64,000 nucleotides of DNA from Neobacillus piezotolerans (lineage in GTDB: Bacteria > Bacillota > Bacilli > Bacillales > Cytobacillaceae): assembly GCF_003362805.1 (NCBI RefSeq), contig NZ_QNQT01000002.1, forward strand, positions 310,001 through 374,000, read 5' to 3'. A program made the translations under genes and the position numbers. This document shows positions 7,598 through 15,818 of the stretch, piece after piece (the stretch's first letter is position 1; each line of letters opens with the position of its first letter). The notes beneath the pieces are model-generated. The model worked only from the letters and a program-made list of their open reading frames with translations, was not told where the DNA came from and searched no databases.

Positions 7598-9607
7598 ATG
7601 AAAAAGCTGTTCATGATTGTTTCTGCTATGATTTTTGCAGCCGCTCTTGCAGGCTGCACGGAGAAAAAACCCGACCCGGCAGACCGTTTTTCGGAATATG
7701 TGGAGCTGTGGAACAAGCAGGATTTTGACGGAATGTATGGGTACTTGTCTGCGGACGCGAAAGCTTCAGTCAGTAAACAGGATTTTACGGAACGATATAA
7801 AAAGATCTATGGGGATCTCAAGATCAACAACCTGAACGTGAGTTTTAAAAAGCCGAAAGAGGACAAGCAGAAGGATGGCGAAGGGGCCCAATACGGCTTT
7901 ACGGCAACCATGGACAGCATCGCCGGCCCGATCGAGTTCGGACATGACGCCTTTCTTGTGAAAGAGGAGCGGGACAAGAAAGAAGATTGGTATGTTGATT
8001 GGAATACAGCCTATATCTTCCCGCAGCTCGGAATGGGGGATAAAATCTCCCTGTCAATGCAAACCCCCGAACGCGGCGAGATTTTTGACAGGACAGGAAA
8101 TCCATTGGCGACAACTGGCCTTGTGTATGAAGTTGGCGTCGTTCCAAAGGATATGGAAGGGCAGGAGGCGGAAACAATCGCCCAGCTCGGAAAATTGCTC
8201 AATATGGCGCCGGAAAGCATTGAAAAGGCGGTTAAGGCAAGCTGGGTAAAGCCGGACTATTTCGTGCCGCTTAAAAAGGTATCCATGAACGATGAGGCGT
8301 TAATCGCGGAATTGATCAAGCTGGAGCCAGTCCAGACGAAGAAGGTGGAGTCGAGGATTTATCCGTATGGGGCCGCGGCCGCCCATCTTGTCGGCTATGT
8401 AGGGAAGGTGACAGCCGAGGAGCTTGAGAAGCTCGAGGGCAAGGGCTATTCCAGCGGGGACATGATCGGCAAGCGCGGCATCGAGCAGGTGTTTGAGGAA
8501 CAGCTCCGCGGCCAGCCTGGCATCCAGATCGTGATTAACAAGGATGCGGGCGGGCAGGAAATACTTGCTGAAAAGCCGGTGGTTGACGGGCAGCCTGTCA
8601 AGCTGACAATCGATGCGGAGCTGCAGATGAACATTACCGCCCAAATGAATGGGGAAGTAGGGGCCGCTGCCGCCATCAATCCAAAGACGGGCGAAACGCT
8701 CGCGCTGGTCAGCTCGCCAACTTTTGACCCGAATCAGGTGGTTTTCGGAATGTCGGCGGCCGAATGGAAAGCGCTCGACGAAAATCCAAATAAGCCGCTG
8801 AACACGCGTTTCAATAAAAAGTTCGCTCCGGGGTCGGTCATCAAGCCAATTGTCGCTGGGGCGGCGCTGACGGCGAATGCGCTCAATCCGGCGGATGTGA
8901 TGAACGTAAAAGGCCTGAAGTGGCAGAAAGACGCCTCCTGGGGAGGGTACTTTGTCACAAGGGTGCATGAGGCCGCCAATGTTAATCTTGAAAAGGCGCT
9001 CGTGTTCTCGGACAATATATATTTTGCGCAGACGGCACTGAAAATGGGTAAAGAGGGCTTTACTGAGGGAATGAAGAAGTTTGCGTTCGAGGAGGATTTC
9101 GGCTATCCGTTCCCACTCCAGGCTTCGCAGATTGGTTCGCTTGATAAGGATATCCTGCTTGCCGATGCCGGCTACGGGCAGGCGCAGCTTGAGATGAATA
9201 TCGTTCATTTGGCGGCAGCGTATACGCCGTTCCTGAACACGGGGAATATGATTAAGCCGGTGCTGCTCCTAGATGACCAGCATGGGCAGGTGCTGAAGGA
9301 ACAGGCCATCTCGCCGGAAGCCGCTGCAACAGTCGGCCCGATCCTCCGGAAAATTGTATCCGACCCGGGCGGCACGGCGCGCGCGGCGGAAATTAAGGGC
9401 TATCCATTGTCAGGGAAAACGGGCACCGCTGAAATCAAGGCGGCCCAAGGCGAAACCGGAAAAGAGAACGGCTGGTTTGTCGCTTACAATGCGGAAGCGG
9501 GAGACATACTCGTGGCCATGCTCGTCGAAGACGTCCAAAAACGCGGCGGCTCGCAAATCCCGGTCAAGCTGGTCAAAAATGTTTTTATTGAGGCTGGAAA
9601 GAAGTAA
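7598..9607 (+). CDS. pbpC: Class B penicillin-binding protein, MecA/PbpC type lipoprotein
   Basis: D,D-transpeptidase that cross-links peptidoglycan outside the membrane. Residues 1-22 are a lipoprotein signal with lipobox LAGC. An NTF2-like MecA N-terminal domain follows (about 25-135), then the PBP dimerisation domain, and the transpeptidase domain with SVIK (serine near 413), SDN (near 471) and KTGTAE (near 607). The architecture and 669-residue length match B. subtilis PBP3 (PbpC) and are related to staphylococcal PBP2a, a family with low beta-lactam affinity. ATG 7598 has AAGGGGG seven bases upstream; a GTG just before is in frame. It is a separate unit after the spoIIQ terminator. Confidence 0.93.
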   Translation: MKKLFMIVSAMIFAAALAGCTEKKPDPADRFSEYVELWNKQDFDGMYGYLSADAKASVSKQDFTERYKKIYGDLKINNLNVSFKKPKEDKQKDGEGAQYGFTATMDSIAGPIEFGHDAFLVKEERDKKEDWYVDWNTAYIFPQLGMGDKISLSMQTPERGEIFDRTGNPLATTGLVYEVGVVPKDMEGQEAETIAQLGKLLNMAPESIEKAVKASWVKPDYFVPLKKVSMNDEALIAELIKLEPVQTKKVESRIYPYGAAAAHLVGYVGKVTAEELEKLEGKGYSSGDMIGKRGIEQVFEEQLRGQPGIQIVINKDAGGQEILAEKPVVDGQPVKLTIDAELQMNITAQMNGEVGAAAAINPKTGETLALVSSPTFDPNQVVFGMSAAEWKALDENPNKPLNTRFNKKFAPGSVIKPIVAGAALTANALNPADVMNVKGLKWQKDASWGGYFVTRVHEAANVNLEKALVFSDNIYFAQTALKMGKEGFTEGMKKFAFEEDFGYPFPLQASQIGSLDKDILLADAGYGQAQLEMNIVHLAAAYTPFLNTGNMIKPVLLLDDQHGQVLKEQAISPEAAATVGPILRKIVSDPGGTARAAEIKGYPLSGKTGTAEIKAAQGETGKENGWFVAYNAEAGDILVAMLVEDVQKRGGSQIPVKLVKNVFIEAGKK

Positions 9608-9682
9608 CCGACAGTTCATGAAGGGTATTACCAGAAAAGAACGCGCACTGTATGTCAACGTTCTTTAAATGAGGGGATCGAG

Positions 9683-10180
9683 ATGAGGGATCAGACAGAA
9701 CCGGAAGCGGTGGCCCTTGAGTTTTACAATGAACGCCATCGCGCTTATTTAGAAGAATATTCATTGCCTGAGGAGCAAAAGAAGTTTACGGCGATGCCTT
9801 TGGAGGCGTTGAAAGCATGCGAGAATGATAGCGGCAGGCATCCTGTCGTAATTTTGTACGACGGTGAGCCTGTAGGTTTTTTCGTCTTGCATGAAGGGGA
9901 AGGGATTGCACCGTATACGGAAAGCCCGGAAGCCATCCTGTTGAGGGGCTATTCCATTAACGTAAACTGTCAGGGATTGGGAATCGCTTCGCAATCACTT
10001 CGGCAGATCTCAGGCTTTGTTAAAAAGAACTTTCCCGATAAAACGGACATCATACTCGCTGTGAACAACGCCAACCTGGCAGCGCAGCATGTATACCGGA
10101 AGTCGGGCTTTGCCGACCGCGGCAGGCGGATTATGGGCAGGAGTGGGGAGCAGTATATTTTTCATAAGGACATTGTTTAA
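9683..10180 (+). CDS. GNAT family N-acetyltransferase
   Basis: A 165-residue acyl-CoA-dependent acetyltransferase. The GNAT core is seen in VGFFVLHEG (strand 4), LRGYSINVNCQGLGIAS (motif A-like region; the Q/RxxGxG/A loop reads QGLGIA near residues 93-98) and AVNNANLAAQHVYRKSGF (motif B). The substrate cannot be read from sequence. Start ATG 9683 follows GAGGGGATCGAG. It lies 75 bp after the PBP gene on the same strand and may be in the same transcript, since no terminator is visible between them. Confidence 0.9.
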   Translation: MRDQTEPEAVALEFYNERHRAYLEEYSLPEEQKKFTAMPLEALKACENDSGRHPVVILYDGEPVGFFVLHEGEGIAPYTESPEAILLRGYSINVNCQGLGIASQSLRQISGFVKKNFPDKTDIILAVNNANLAAQHVYRKSGFADRGRRIMGRSGEQYIFHKDIV

Positions 10181-10202
10181 AGGGTTTTTCCTGTGAATAT
10201 AG

Positions 10203-10229
10203 TAAAAGCACCATCCGGTTGGATGGTGC
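10203..10229 (-). terminator. Terminator of the DUF5667-like gene
   Basis: Perfect inverted repeat GCACCATCC GGTT GGATGGTGC (10208-10229). The T run (TTTTAC) lies on the minus-strand side, 15 bp past the stop of the minus-strand gene. The plus strand lacks a T tract here. Confidence 0.85.
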
Positions 10230-10243
10230 CCATGAGGCGGTTT

Positions 10244-11707
10244 TTATTTCCCGCCTTTTTGTTTTGCGTTTTCTTTTTGGGATTTCTCTTCTTTCACTTC
10301 TTTTTCAGGTTTCTGTTGTTGCTGGCCGTTATCGGAGCTGCCAGTTTCTTCGTCTTTTGTTTTCTCCTCTTTTGCTTTTTCAGAGGTTTCTTTTCCTTTT
10401 TGACCTGGGTCAGCTGGCTTTTTTGCTTCTTCGGCAGCTTTTTCTTTTTGTTCTGGCTCGTTTTCCTTTTTATTCTGCTCAGCTGTTTCCTTGGCGGTTT
10501 GGGCAGGGGTTTGCGCCTTTACGTTTTCTTTTTCATTTTTGGCAGGCGCGCTTTCCTTCTTCGCTGTTCCGGCTGCTTTGCCAGTCCCATTTTCCTTTTT
10601 AACAGTATCAGGAGACTGTTTTGCAGGTTTTTCTTTCTTCACCACCGAAGAAGTGCCTGCGGCTGTTTCTTTTTTGGATAATGTTGAGGCGGCTGCCAGC
10701 GTTTGAACGTTTTCCGTACTTGCAGTGCCTTCCTCGGATGCCCCGGAGGTTTCCTCGCCGGCTGTGCCTGGGGCACTTCCAGTTTGTTCTTCACTTGCCG
10801 GAGTACCTCCGTTATCCGCGGCTTGTTCCCCATCCGTGCCTTCTCCGGATTCTGCAGGTGTTTCACTTTCCTGACCGTCATCCTTTTTCTCTTCGTCCCT
10901 CGCAGCAAAGCGTTCCTTTTTGGCAGTCAGGACAGACAGTTTCTTCTCAAGCTTTTTCACTTGTTTGGAATTTTCATTTTCTCCTGCTTCCGCAAGTGAA
11001 TTTTCCAGGTACGCAATTTTTTTATCAAGGACAATGGATTTGACTTGGCCCATCGTAACGTCCAGGTCGGCCATGACTTCATCGATGTCCTTTTCCTCAA
11101 GCATCGCTGTTAGCTCTTCAATCGTTTTTCCGCTTAGCTCGGACAGCGAGATTATTTTTGTGATTTCTCCGTAGCCAAATTCCTTTGTGCGAAGATTCTT
11201 GACCGTTTCAGTATCGAAGCCTTTGACAACGTTTGCGACCAAATAAGCTTCGTCAATAATCTTTTGCGCTTCTTCCAACTCTTCTTCTTGAAGCTGGCCT
11301 TCCACAGATTCATCTAGCTCAGCTGCTTCTTCAAGTTTGTTCGTTAATTCCTCTTTTACTGCATCTGAGGCTTCTTCGTCGGCGATAACCTCAGACACCG
11401 TTTCTTTCGCTGTTTCAAGAAGTTTGGTATAGTCTGCGACAGCGCTGCTTACATATTCAGTCTTCTCGGCTTCCGTCATTAAAGCTGCTTCAGCAAGGCG
11501 TTCTTTTGCGAACTCCATCAGCAAGGTCGCTTCCTCTTCCGAATCAAACGTAAACAATAACTTCAGGTCTTCAAAAAGCTGGTCGAAGTTATAAAGGAAC
11601 TGATCAGGAGTGGTTCCTGCGGTACCTTCAAGCTCTGTGCTCGCGCTGGCGGTTGTCCCGAACGCAAGGGTTGCCGCCATGGCGGCTGTAAATACAAACT
11701 TCTTCAT
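10244..11707 (-). CDS. Secreted DUF5667-like protein with long low-complexity tail
   Basis: A 487-residue exported protein. Residues 1-24 form a signal peptide ending in the type I site ASAS. Residues 30-230 are helical and highly acidic with DQFLYNFDQLFEDLKLLFTF and KERLAEAALMTEAEK, as in the DUF5667 family. Residues 260-487 are low-complexity, rich in Lys, Glu, Ala, Gln and Pro, probably extended and surface-exposed. ATG 11707 is chosen over an in-frame TTG 15 bp upstream because GGGAGAG lies six bases before it. Expression is probably controlled by the c-di-GMP riboswitch immediately upstream. This suggests a surface, matrix or adhesion role, by inference. The long plus-strand ORFs over its tail are composition artefacts. 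Confidence 0.8.
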   Translation of the reverse strand: MKKFVFTAAMAATLAFGTTASASTELEGTAGTTPDQFLYNFDQLFEDLKLLFTFDSEEEATLLMEFAKERLAEAALMTEAEKTEYVSSAVADYTKLLETAKETVSEVIADEEASDAVKEELTNKLEEAAELDESVEGQLQEEELEEAQKIIDEAYLVANVVKGFDTETVKNLRTKEFGYGEITKIISLSELSGKTIEELTAMLEEKDIDEVMADLDVTMGQVKSIVLDKKIAYLENSLAEAGENENSKQVKKLEKKLSVLTAKKERFAARDEEKKDDGQESETPAESGEGTDGEQAADNGGTPASEEQTGSAPGTAGEETSGASEEGTASTENVQTLAAASTLSKKETAAGTSSVVKKEKPAKQSPDTVKKENGTGKAAGTAKKESAPAKNEKENVKAQTPAQTAKETAEQNKKENEPEQKEKAAEEAKKPADPGQKGKETSEKAKEEKTKDEETGSSDNGQQQQKPEKEVKEEKSQKENAKQKGGK

Positions 11708-11735
11708 CTCTTTCTCTCCCAAAATTTTATTACAA

Positions 11736-11790
11736 TTAAAACCGAAGGGAGATTAAGAAGATTTGTCTGAACCCTCTTAGCTCTTCGGCA
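11736..11790 (-). terminator. Riboswitch expression platform, intrinsic terminator
   Basis: On the minus strand CCGAAG near 11788 can pair with CTTCGG near 11743, with inner pairs (GGG with CCC), followed by TTTTAATT. The 5' arm starts inside the last bases of the aptamer P1 strand (TGCCG), so aptamer and terminator should compete. It lies ~30 bases before the start codon. Confidence 0.6.
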
Positions 11791-11869
11791 GCTGGCTAGC
11801 GTAACTTTTTAAGGTCGAAGCCCCTGTAGCTTTGCGGCGCCGGGTTTCCCCGGGTGTGCCCTTTCGGAG
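11782..11869 (-). ncRNA. Cyclic-di-GMP-I (GEMM) riboswitch
   Basis: Read on the minus strand the region shows the class I c-di-GMP aptamer in order: GGCACACC (consensus GGCAAACC), a stem closed by a GAAA tetraloop (CCGGGGAAACCCGG), the near-invariant CGCAAAGCTACAGGG block, and the second helix ending GCTAGCCAGCTGCCG that returns to pair with GGCA. A TATACT -10-like box lies just upstream at 11890-11885. It precedes the DUF5667-like secreted protein gene, whose mRNA leader it forms. Confidence 0.85.
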
Positions 11870-12091
11870 TTTAATTGCATCTTTAGTATAAAATAATTTT
11901 CCAATTTAAAAAATAGCAAAAATAGTTGGGTCCTATTTTTCAGAACCTTTAGACAGTTAATGGGTCTTTTGGTATACTTTTCGTGTAACGAAGTAATTCC
12001 CGTTTTACGAGTTTTTATACCAATGCTCCAAGTGTATACAATAAGGCAATGTTTCTAAAAAACTATGTTCTTTTGCCGGGGGGAAAAGGGT

Positions 12092-13696
12092 TTGTCACTA
12101 CTAAATTATCCATTTGCATCACGCCGGACGGCGGCTGTTGCTAGAAACGGAATGGTTGCCACATCGCAGCCGCTTGCGGCCCAGGCTGGGCTGCGCATTC
12201 TCCAGCAGGGGGGGAATGCGATTGATGCCGCGATTGCGACAGCGGCCTGCCTGACTGTGGTCGAGCCGACGTCAAACGGGATTGGCGGGGATGCGTTCGC
12301 GCTCGTCTGGACACAGAATAAGCTATACGGCTTGAATGGGAGCGGGCCGTCGCCCCAAAGCATATCAATCGACAAGGTGAAACAACTTGGGCATGAAAAA
12401 ATGCCATTGGCAGGCTGGATCCCTGTTACAGTTCCCGGAGTGCCGTCTTCCTGGGCAATGCTGTCCGAACGCTTTGGAAGGCTTCCTCTGACAGAAGTTT
12501 TGCGTCCAGCGATTGAGTACGCTGAAAATGGTTTTCCGTTATCGCCAATCACTGCGAAGTACTGGGCGAGGGCCCTCAAAATTTTTAAAACAAGGCTGAA
12601 CGGCCCTGAATTCGATGAGTGGTTCAAGCTGTTTACGCCAAACGGCAGGGCGCCTGAGCCAGGCGAGATGTGGAAGTCTCCGGACCATGCAAACACACTG
12701 AGGGAGATTGCGGAAACAAAGGCGGAAAGCTTCTACCGCGGCCGCCTCGCCGAAAAAATTGCCGCGGCTTCAAAAGCGGCCGGGGGTTTCCTGGATGAAT
12801 CGGATCTCGCTACTTACCAAGCAGAATGGGTCGAGCCGATTTCCGTGAATTATAAAGGGTATGATGTGTGGGAAATCCCGCCAAATGGGCAGGGGCTCAT
12901 TGCCCTGATGGCATTGAACATTTTAAAAGAATACAACTTCACGCACCGGGAAAGTCCGGAAGCGATTCATATTCAGCTTGAAGCGATGAAGCAGGCATTC
13001 GCGGATGGGAAAGCCTATATTTCCGACCCGCGGACGATGAAGGCGAAAGTGGATGACTTTTTATCGGAAGAATACGCGAATAACGCCCGCGCCAATATCC
13101 AGGGAACCGCGCAGGTACCTGAGCCCGGCAGTTTTCCAAAGGGAGGAACAATCTATCTCGCTACCGGTGACGGGGAAGGGAACATGGTTTCTTTTATCCA
13201 AAGCAATTATATGGGCTTTGGTTCAGGGATTGTGGTGCCGGGGACCGGAATTACGATGCAGAACCGGGGTGTCGACTTTTCGCTCGACCCGGACCACGAG
13301 AACTGCCTCCAGCCGGGGAAGAAGAGTTATAACACAATCATTCCTGGCTTCATTACGAAGGACGGGGAAGCCATTGGGCCATTTGGTGTGATGGGGGGCT
13401 TTATGCAGCCGCAGGGCCATGTACAGGTCGTAATGAATATGGTCGATTTCGGTCTGAATCCGCAGGCTGCCCTCGATGCGCCGCGCTGGCAGTGGATTGA
13501 GGGGCTTAGGGTCGATGTGGAGCATGAGTTCCCGAATTATGTAATCCAGCAGCTTGCCGCCAAAGGGCATGCGATTACGGTTGCCTATGACTCAGGCGGT
13601 TTCGGACGCGGGCAAATTATCGTCCGTGATCCGAAGACTGGCGTGCTGACGGGCGGCACCGAGCATCGGACCGATGGCAGCATCGCCAGTTGGTAG
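12092..13696 (+). CDS. Gamma-glutamyltransferase family protein (YwrD-like)
   Basis: Ntn-hydrolase that cleaves or transfers gamma-glutamyl groups (glutathione, gamma-glutamyl amides). The large-subunit start GMVATSQPLAAQAGLRIL and the GGNAIDAAIA motif are present. The small subunit would begin at the autocatalytic Thr near residue 353 in GGTIYLATGDGEGNMVSF, followed by the FIQSNYMGFGSGIVVPGTGI segment typical of YwrD-type enzymes. There is no signal peptide, so it is probably cytoplasmic, unlike secreted Ggt. TTG 12092 (MSLLNYPF) is preferred over ATG 12065, since a GGGGGG sequence lies nine bases upstream. It is 14 bp ahead of pcp; both release terminal Glu-derived groups. Confidence 0.92.
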   Translation: MSLLNYPFASRRTAAVARNGMVATSQPLAAQAGLRILQQGGNAIDAAIATAACLTVVEPTSNGIGGDAFALVWTQNKLYGLNGSGPSPQSISIDKVKQLGHEKMPLAGWIPVTVPGVPSSWAMLSERFGRLPLTEVLRPAIEYAENGFPLSPITAKYWARALKIFKTRLNGPEFDEWFKLFTPNGRAPEPGEMWKSPDHANTLREIAETKAESFYRGRLAEKIAAASKAAGGFLDESDLATYQAEWVEPISVNYKGYDVWEIPPNGQGLIALMALNILKEYNFTHRESPEAIHIQLEAMKQAFADGKAYISDPRTMKAKVDDFLSEEYANNARANIQGTAQVPEPGSFPKGGTIYLATGDGEGNMVSFIQSNYMGFGSGIVVPGTGITMQNRGVDFSLDPDHENCLQPGKKSYNTIIPGFITKDGEAIGPFGVMGGFMQPQGHVQVVMNMVDFGLNPQAALDAPRWQWIEGLRVDVEHEFPNYVIQQLAAKGHAITVAYDSGGFGRGQIIVRDPKTGVLTGGTEHRTDGSIASW

Positions 13697-13710
13697 AGGA
13701 GGGCTTATAC

Positions 13711-14316
13711 GTGAAAAAATTGCTTTTGACAGGCTTTGAACCGTTTTTATCCTTTCCGATTAACCCGACCGAAAAGATTGTTTCAGCGTTGGACGGGCAG
13801 GAAGTTGGCGGGTATAAAATCACGGGATTGCTTTTGCCTGTGGATTACAATTCAGCTTCGACGAGGCTTTTGGAAAAAATGCGCGAGGAGGGGCCGGAGG
13901 CGGTTATTTCGCTCGGCCTTGCCGCGGGCCGATCATCGATTACGCCGGAACGGATTGCGATTAACTGCCGGGACGGAGCCGCTGACAACAACGGGGTCGC
14001 GCTTGAGGATGCTCCAATTGTCGAGGGCGGGCCGGACGGCTATTTCTCGACCCTCCCAATCAGGAAGATGGTAAACGCGCTGAAGGAAAGCGGCTATCCC
14101 GCCGAGGTTTCCAACACAGCTGGAACGTACCTATGCAACAATGTCATGTATGCCGCGCTTCATGAACTTGCTGAAGCTGCCAAGGAGATACCGGCCGGAT
14201 TCATCCATATCCCGGCCTCTCATGAGCTGGCTGTGGCGGGGAAGAAAGCGATGCCGTCCTGGAGCGACAGGGACCTGCATGATGCGGTGAAAGTTCTAAT
14301 TGAAGCGCTAGGGTAA
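13711..14316 (+). CDS. pcp: Pyroglutamyl-peptidase I
   Basis: Cytoplasmic cysteine peptidase (family C15) that removes N-terminal pyroglutamate. The catalytic triad is visible as Glu near 80 (ITPERIAINCRDG), Cys near 142 (NTAGTYLCNNVMY) and His near 166 (FIHIPASHE), matching Glu81/Cys144/His168 of the B. amyloliquefaciens enzyme. The N-terminus KKLLLTGFEPF is typical. GTG 13711 has AGAGGAGGG seven bases before it and gives 201 residues; the frame extends back to 13690 into the preceding gene but without a better start. Probably co-transcribed with the gamma-glutamyltransferase gene upstream. Confidence 0.95.
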   Translation: MKKLLLTGFEPFLSFPINPTEKIVSALDGQEVGGYKITGLLLPVDYNSASTRLLEKMREEGPEAVISLGLAAGRSSITPERIAINCRDGAADNNGVALEDAPIVEGGPDGYFSTLPIRKMVNALKESGYPAEVSNTAGTYLCNNVMYAALHELAEAAKEIPAGFIHIPASHELAVAGKKAMPSWSDRDLHDAVKVLIEALG

Positions 14317-14343
14317 AAGAGAGAATCAATATCTAGGCAATTT

Positions 14344-14428
14344 GAATCTAAAGGCCGTTTTGATAGAGCTTGCGTGAGGAGGCGGTCTTAACGGCGATTC
14401 TAAAGATCGTTTTGATAGAGCTTGTGTG
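14344..14428. repeat. Direct repeat, two ~33-bp copies 52 bp apart
   Basis: Copies at about 14344-14376 and 14396-14428 share the core CGTTTTGATAGAGCTTG with flanking TCTAAAG. A third, shorter echo (AACGGTTTTGAGGCTAAGG) follows near 14434. They lie between the pcp stop and the terminator at 14468. Confidence 0.7.
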
Positions 14429-14467
14429 GTATAACGGTTTTGAGGCTAAGGATTGCAACTAAAATGG

Positions 14468-14495
14468 ACCAGGGGACTGAATCCCCTGGTTTTTG
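14468..14495 (+). terminator. Probable ggt-pcp terminator
   Basis: ACCAGGGGA (14468-14476) pairs with TCCCCTGGT (14482-14490), followed by TTTTTG. Confidence 0.85.
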
Positions 14496-14544
14496 TTATA
14501 CTAGTAAAAATTCCAGCATGGGCGGAGGATGTTATCAAACGAAT

Positions 14545-14862
14545 GCTGATAACCCAGGTTCGTTTGCTGATAAACCGAGTTCGTTTACTGATAAACGATG
14601 CGTGTTCGCTGATAAGCGTTCAATTACTAATAAACGATACGTGTTCGCTGATAAACCGCGTTCAATTACTGATAAACGATACGTGTTCGCTGATAAACCG
14701 CGCTCAATTACTGATAACCCAAGCGTATTCGCTGATAAACCCCGTCCAAATGCTGATAAACGGAGTGCGTTTGCTGATAAACCGCGTTTAATTGCTGATA
14801 ACCCAAGCGTATTCGCTGATAAGCCCCGTCCAAATGCTGATAAACCGTCCAAGTCCGCTGAT
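14545..14862. repeat. Tandem array, fifteen 21-bp units (GCTGATAA type)
   Basis: (G/A)CTGATAA recurs about every 21 bp from 14545 to 14836 with a partial last unit at 14857. One unit (starting near 14608) is 18 bp. Two variable bodies alternate, for example ACCGCGTTCAATT and ACGATACGTGTTC. Because 21 is a multiple of three, frames stay open through it, which creates false heptad-repeat ORFs. It lies between the pcp terminator and the next gene. Confidence 0.93.
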
Positions 14863-14908
14863 TCAGACAGAAAAACCAATATTTTTTTGAAAACAGGAGG
14901 GAGACTTT

Positions 14909-15703
14909 TTGAGAAACCATATCCTCGATGTTCTTAAAACCATCGAAAAAGACTATAACATTAAAATATTGTTTGCCTGTGAGTCCGGGAGCAGGGCCTG
15001 GGGGGTTCCGTCCAAGGACAGCGACTATGATGTCCGGTTTATCTATGTTCATCAAAAGGACTGGTATTTATCGATTGACCAGAAAAGGGACGTGATTGAA
15101 GTTCCAAAGCACGATCCTATTTCCATTCCGGTTGATGAGTTGCTCGATGTCAGCGGCTGGGAGTTGGCCAAGGCGTTGAGGCTGTTCCGAAAGTCGAATC
15201 CGCCATTGGTTGAGTGGCTCCGTTCCGGGATTGTCTATTACCAATCTGGTAAGGCAATCGATACATTACGAGAGCTGAGCGGAAGCATCTACTCACCTGT
15301 CTCGGGCATCCATCATTATCTCAATATGGCAAAGGGAAATTACCGGGAATATCTGCAAAGCCCTTCTGTAAAAATCAAAAAGTATTTTTATGTCCTGCGC
15401 CCGATCCTTGCGGCAAAGTGGATTAAAAAATACAATACAATCCCGGCGATGGAGTTCAAGGAGCTAGTCGAAGATATCATTCCGAATGGCGTCCTGAAAG
15501 AAGAAGTAATGGTCTTGCTGAAGCGGAAAATCGCGGGGGATGAGCTCGATCTGGAGTTGAGGATTGAGGCAATCAATCAGTTCATTGAGGGAGAAATCAG
15601 CCGTCTTGAGGCATACGCCAAAACACTTAACGTCCAAATTGAAGACCCGACTGAACAGCTTAACCGCCTTTTCCGCGATACGCTGGAGGAGGCCTGGAGA
15701 TAA
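14909..15703 (+). CDS. YcgL-like nucleotidyltransferase domain protein
   Basis: A 264-residue protein with a DNA polymerase beta-type nucleotidyltransferase motif near the N-terminus: GSRAWGVPSKDSDYDVRFIY (residues about 28-47), where the two Asp residues of SDYD should bind metal. The rest (HHYLNMAKGNYREYL, KKYFYVLRPILAAKWI) matches predicted nucleotidyltransferases of the YcgL family. Phages and bacteria use relatives in RNA repair or modification, but no substrate is known here. TTG 14909 has AGGAGGGAG five bases upstream. It appears monocistronic. Confidence 0.88.
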   Translation: MRNHILDVLKTIEKDYNIKILFACESGSRAWGVPSKDSDYDVRFIYVHQKDWYLSIDQKRDVIEVPKHDPISIPVDELLDVSGWELAKALRLFRKSNPPLVEWLRSGIVYYQSGKAIDTLRELSGSIYSPVSGIHHYLNMAKGNYREYLQSPSVKIKKYFYVLRPILAAKWIKKYNTIPAMEFKELVEDIIPNGVLKEEVMVLLKRKIAGDELDLELRIEAINQFIEGEISRLEAYAKTLNVQIEDPTEQLNRLFRDTLEEAWR

Positions 15704-15777
15704 ACCGATTCTCAGGCTAATCCACCTGGACATGGGGGGTTTTTCGTGCCCACGATCGCAGAACTCAGCTTTGTTAA

Positions 15778-15811
15778 CAAAAACACAGCCACGCCGGCTG
15801 TGTTTTTGTCG
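15778..15811. terminator. Bidirectional terminator between convergent genes
   Basis: AAAAACACAGCC ACGCC GGCTGTGTTTTT forms a 12-bp stem with A/T tails on both sides, so it can serve the nucleotidyltransferase gene (+) and the sugar dehydrogenase gene (-). Confidence 0.88.
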
Positions 15812-15818
15812 TGATTCA

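Noticed and set aside
10193-11174. Several long plus-strand ORFs rich in Phe, Leu and Cys
   Set aside because: They are antisense to the Lys/Glu-rich tail of the minus-strand secreted protein; codons AAA/GAA/GAG read backwards give TTT/TTC/CTC. No ribosome sites or recognisable motifs.
14545-14862. Possible CRISPR array
   Set aside because: Repeats are adjacent with no unique spacers of 30-40 bp, and no cas genes are present.
14422-14937. 171-codon ORF with heptapeptide repeats (ADKPRSI, TDKRYVF)
   Set aside because: It arises because the 21-bp tandem array keeps all frames in phase. Other frames, including the minus strand, are open in the same way and none has a ribosome site.
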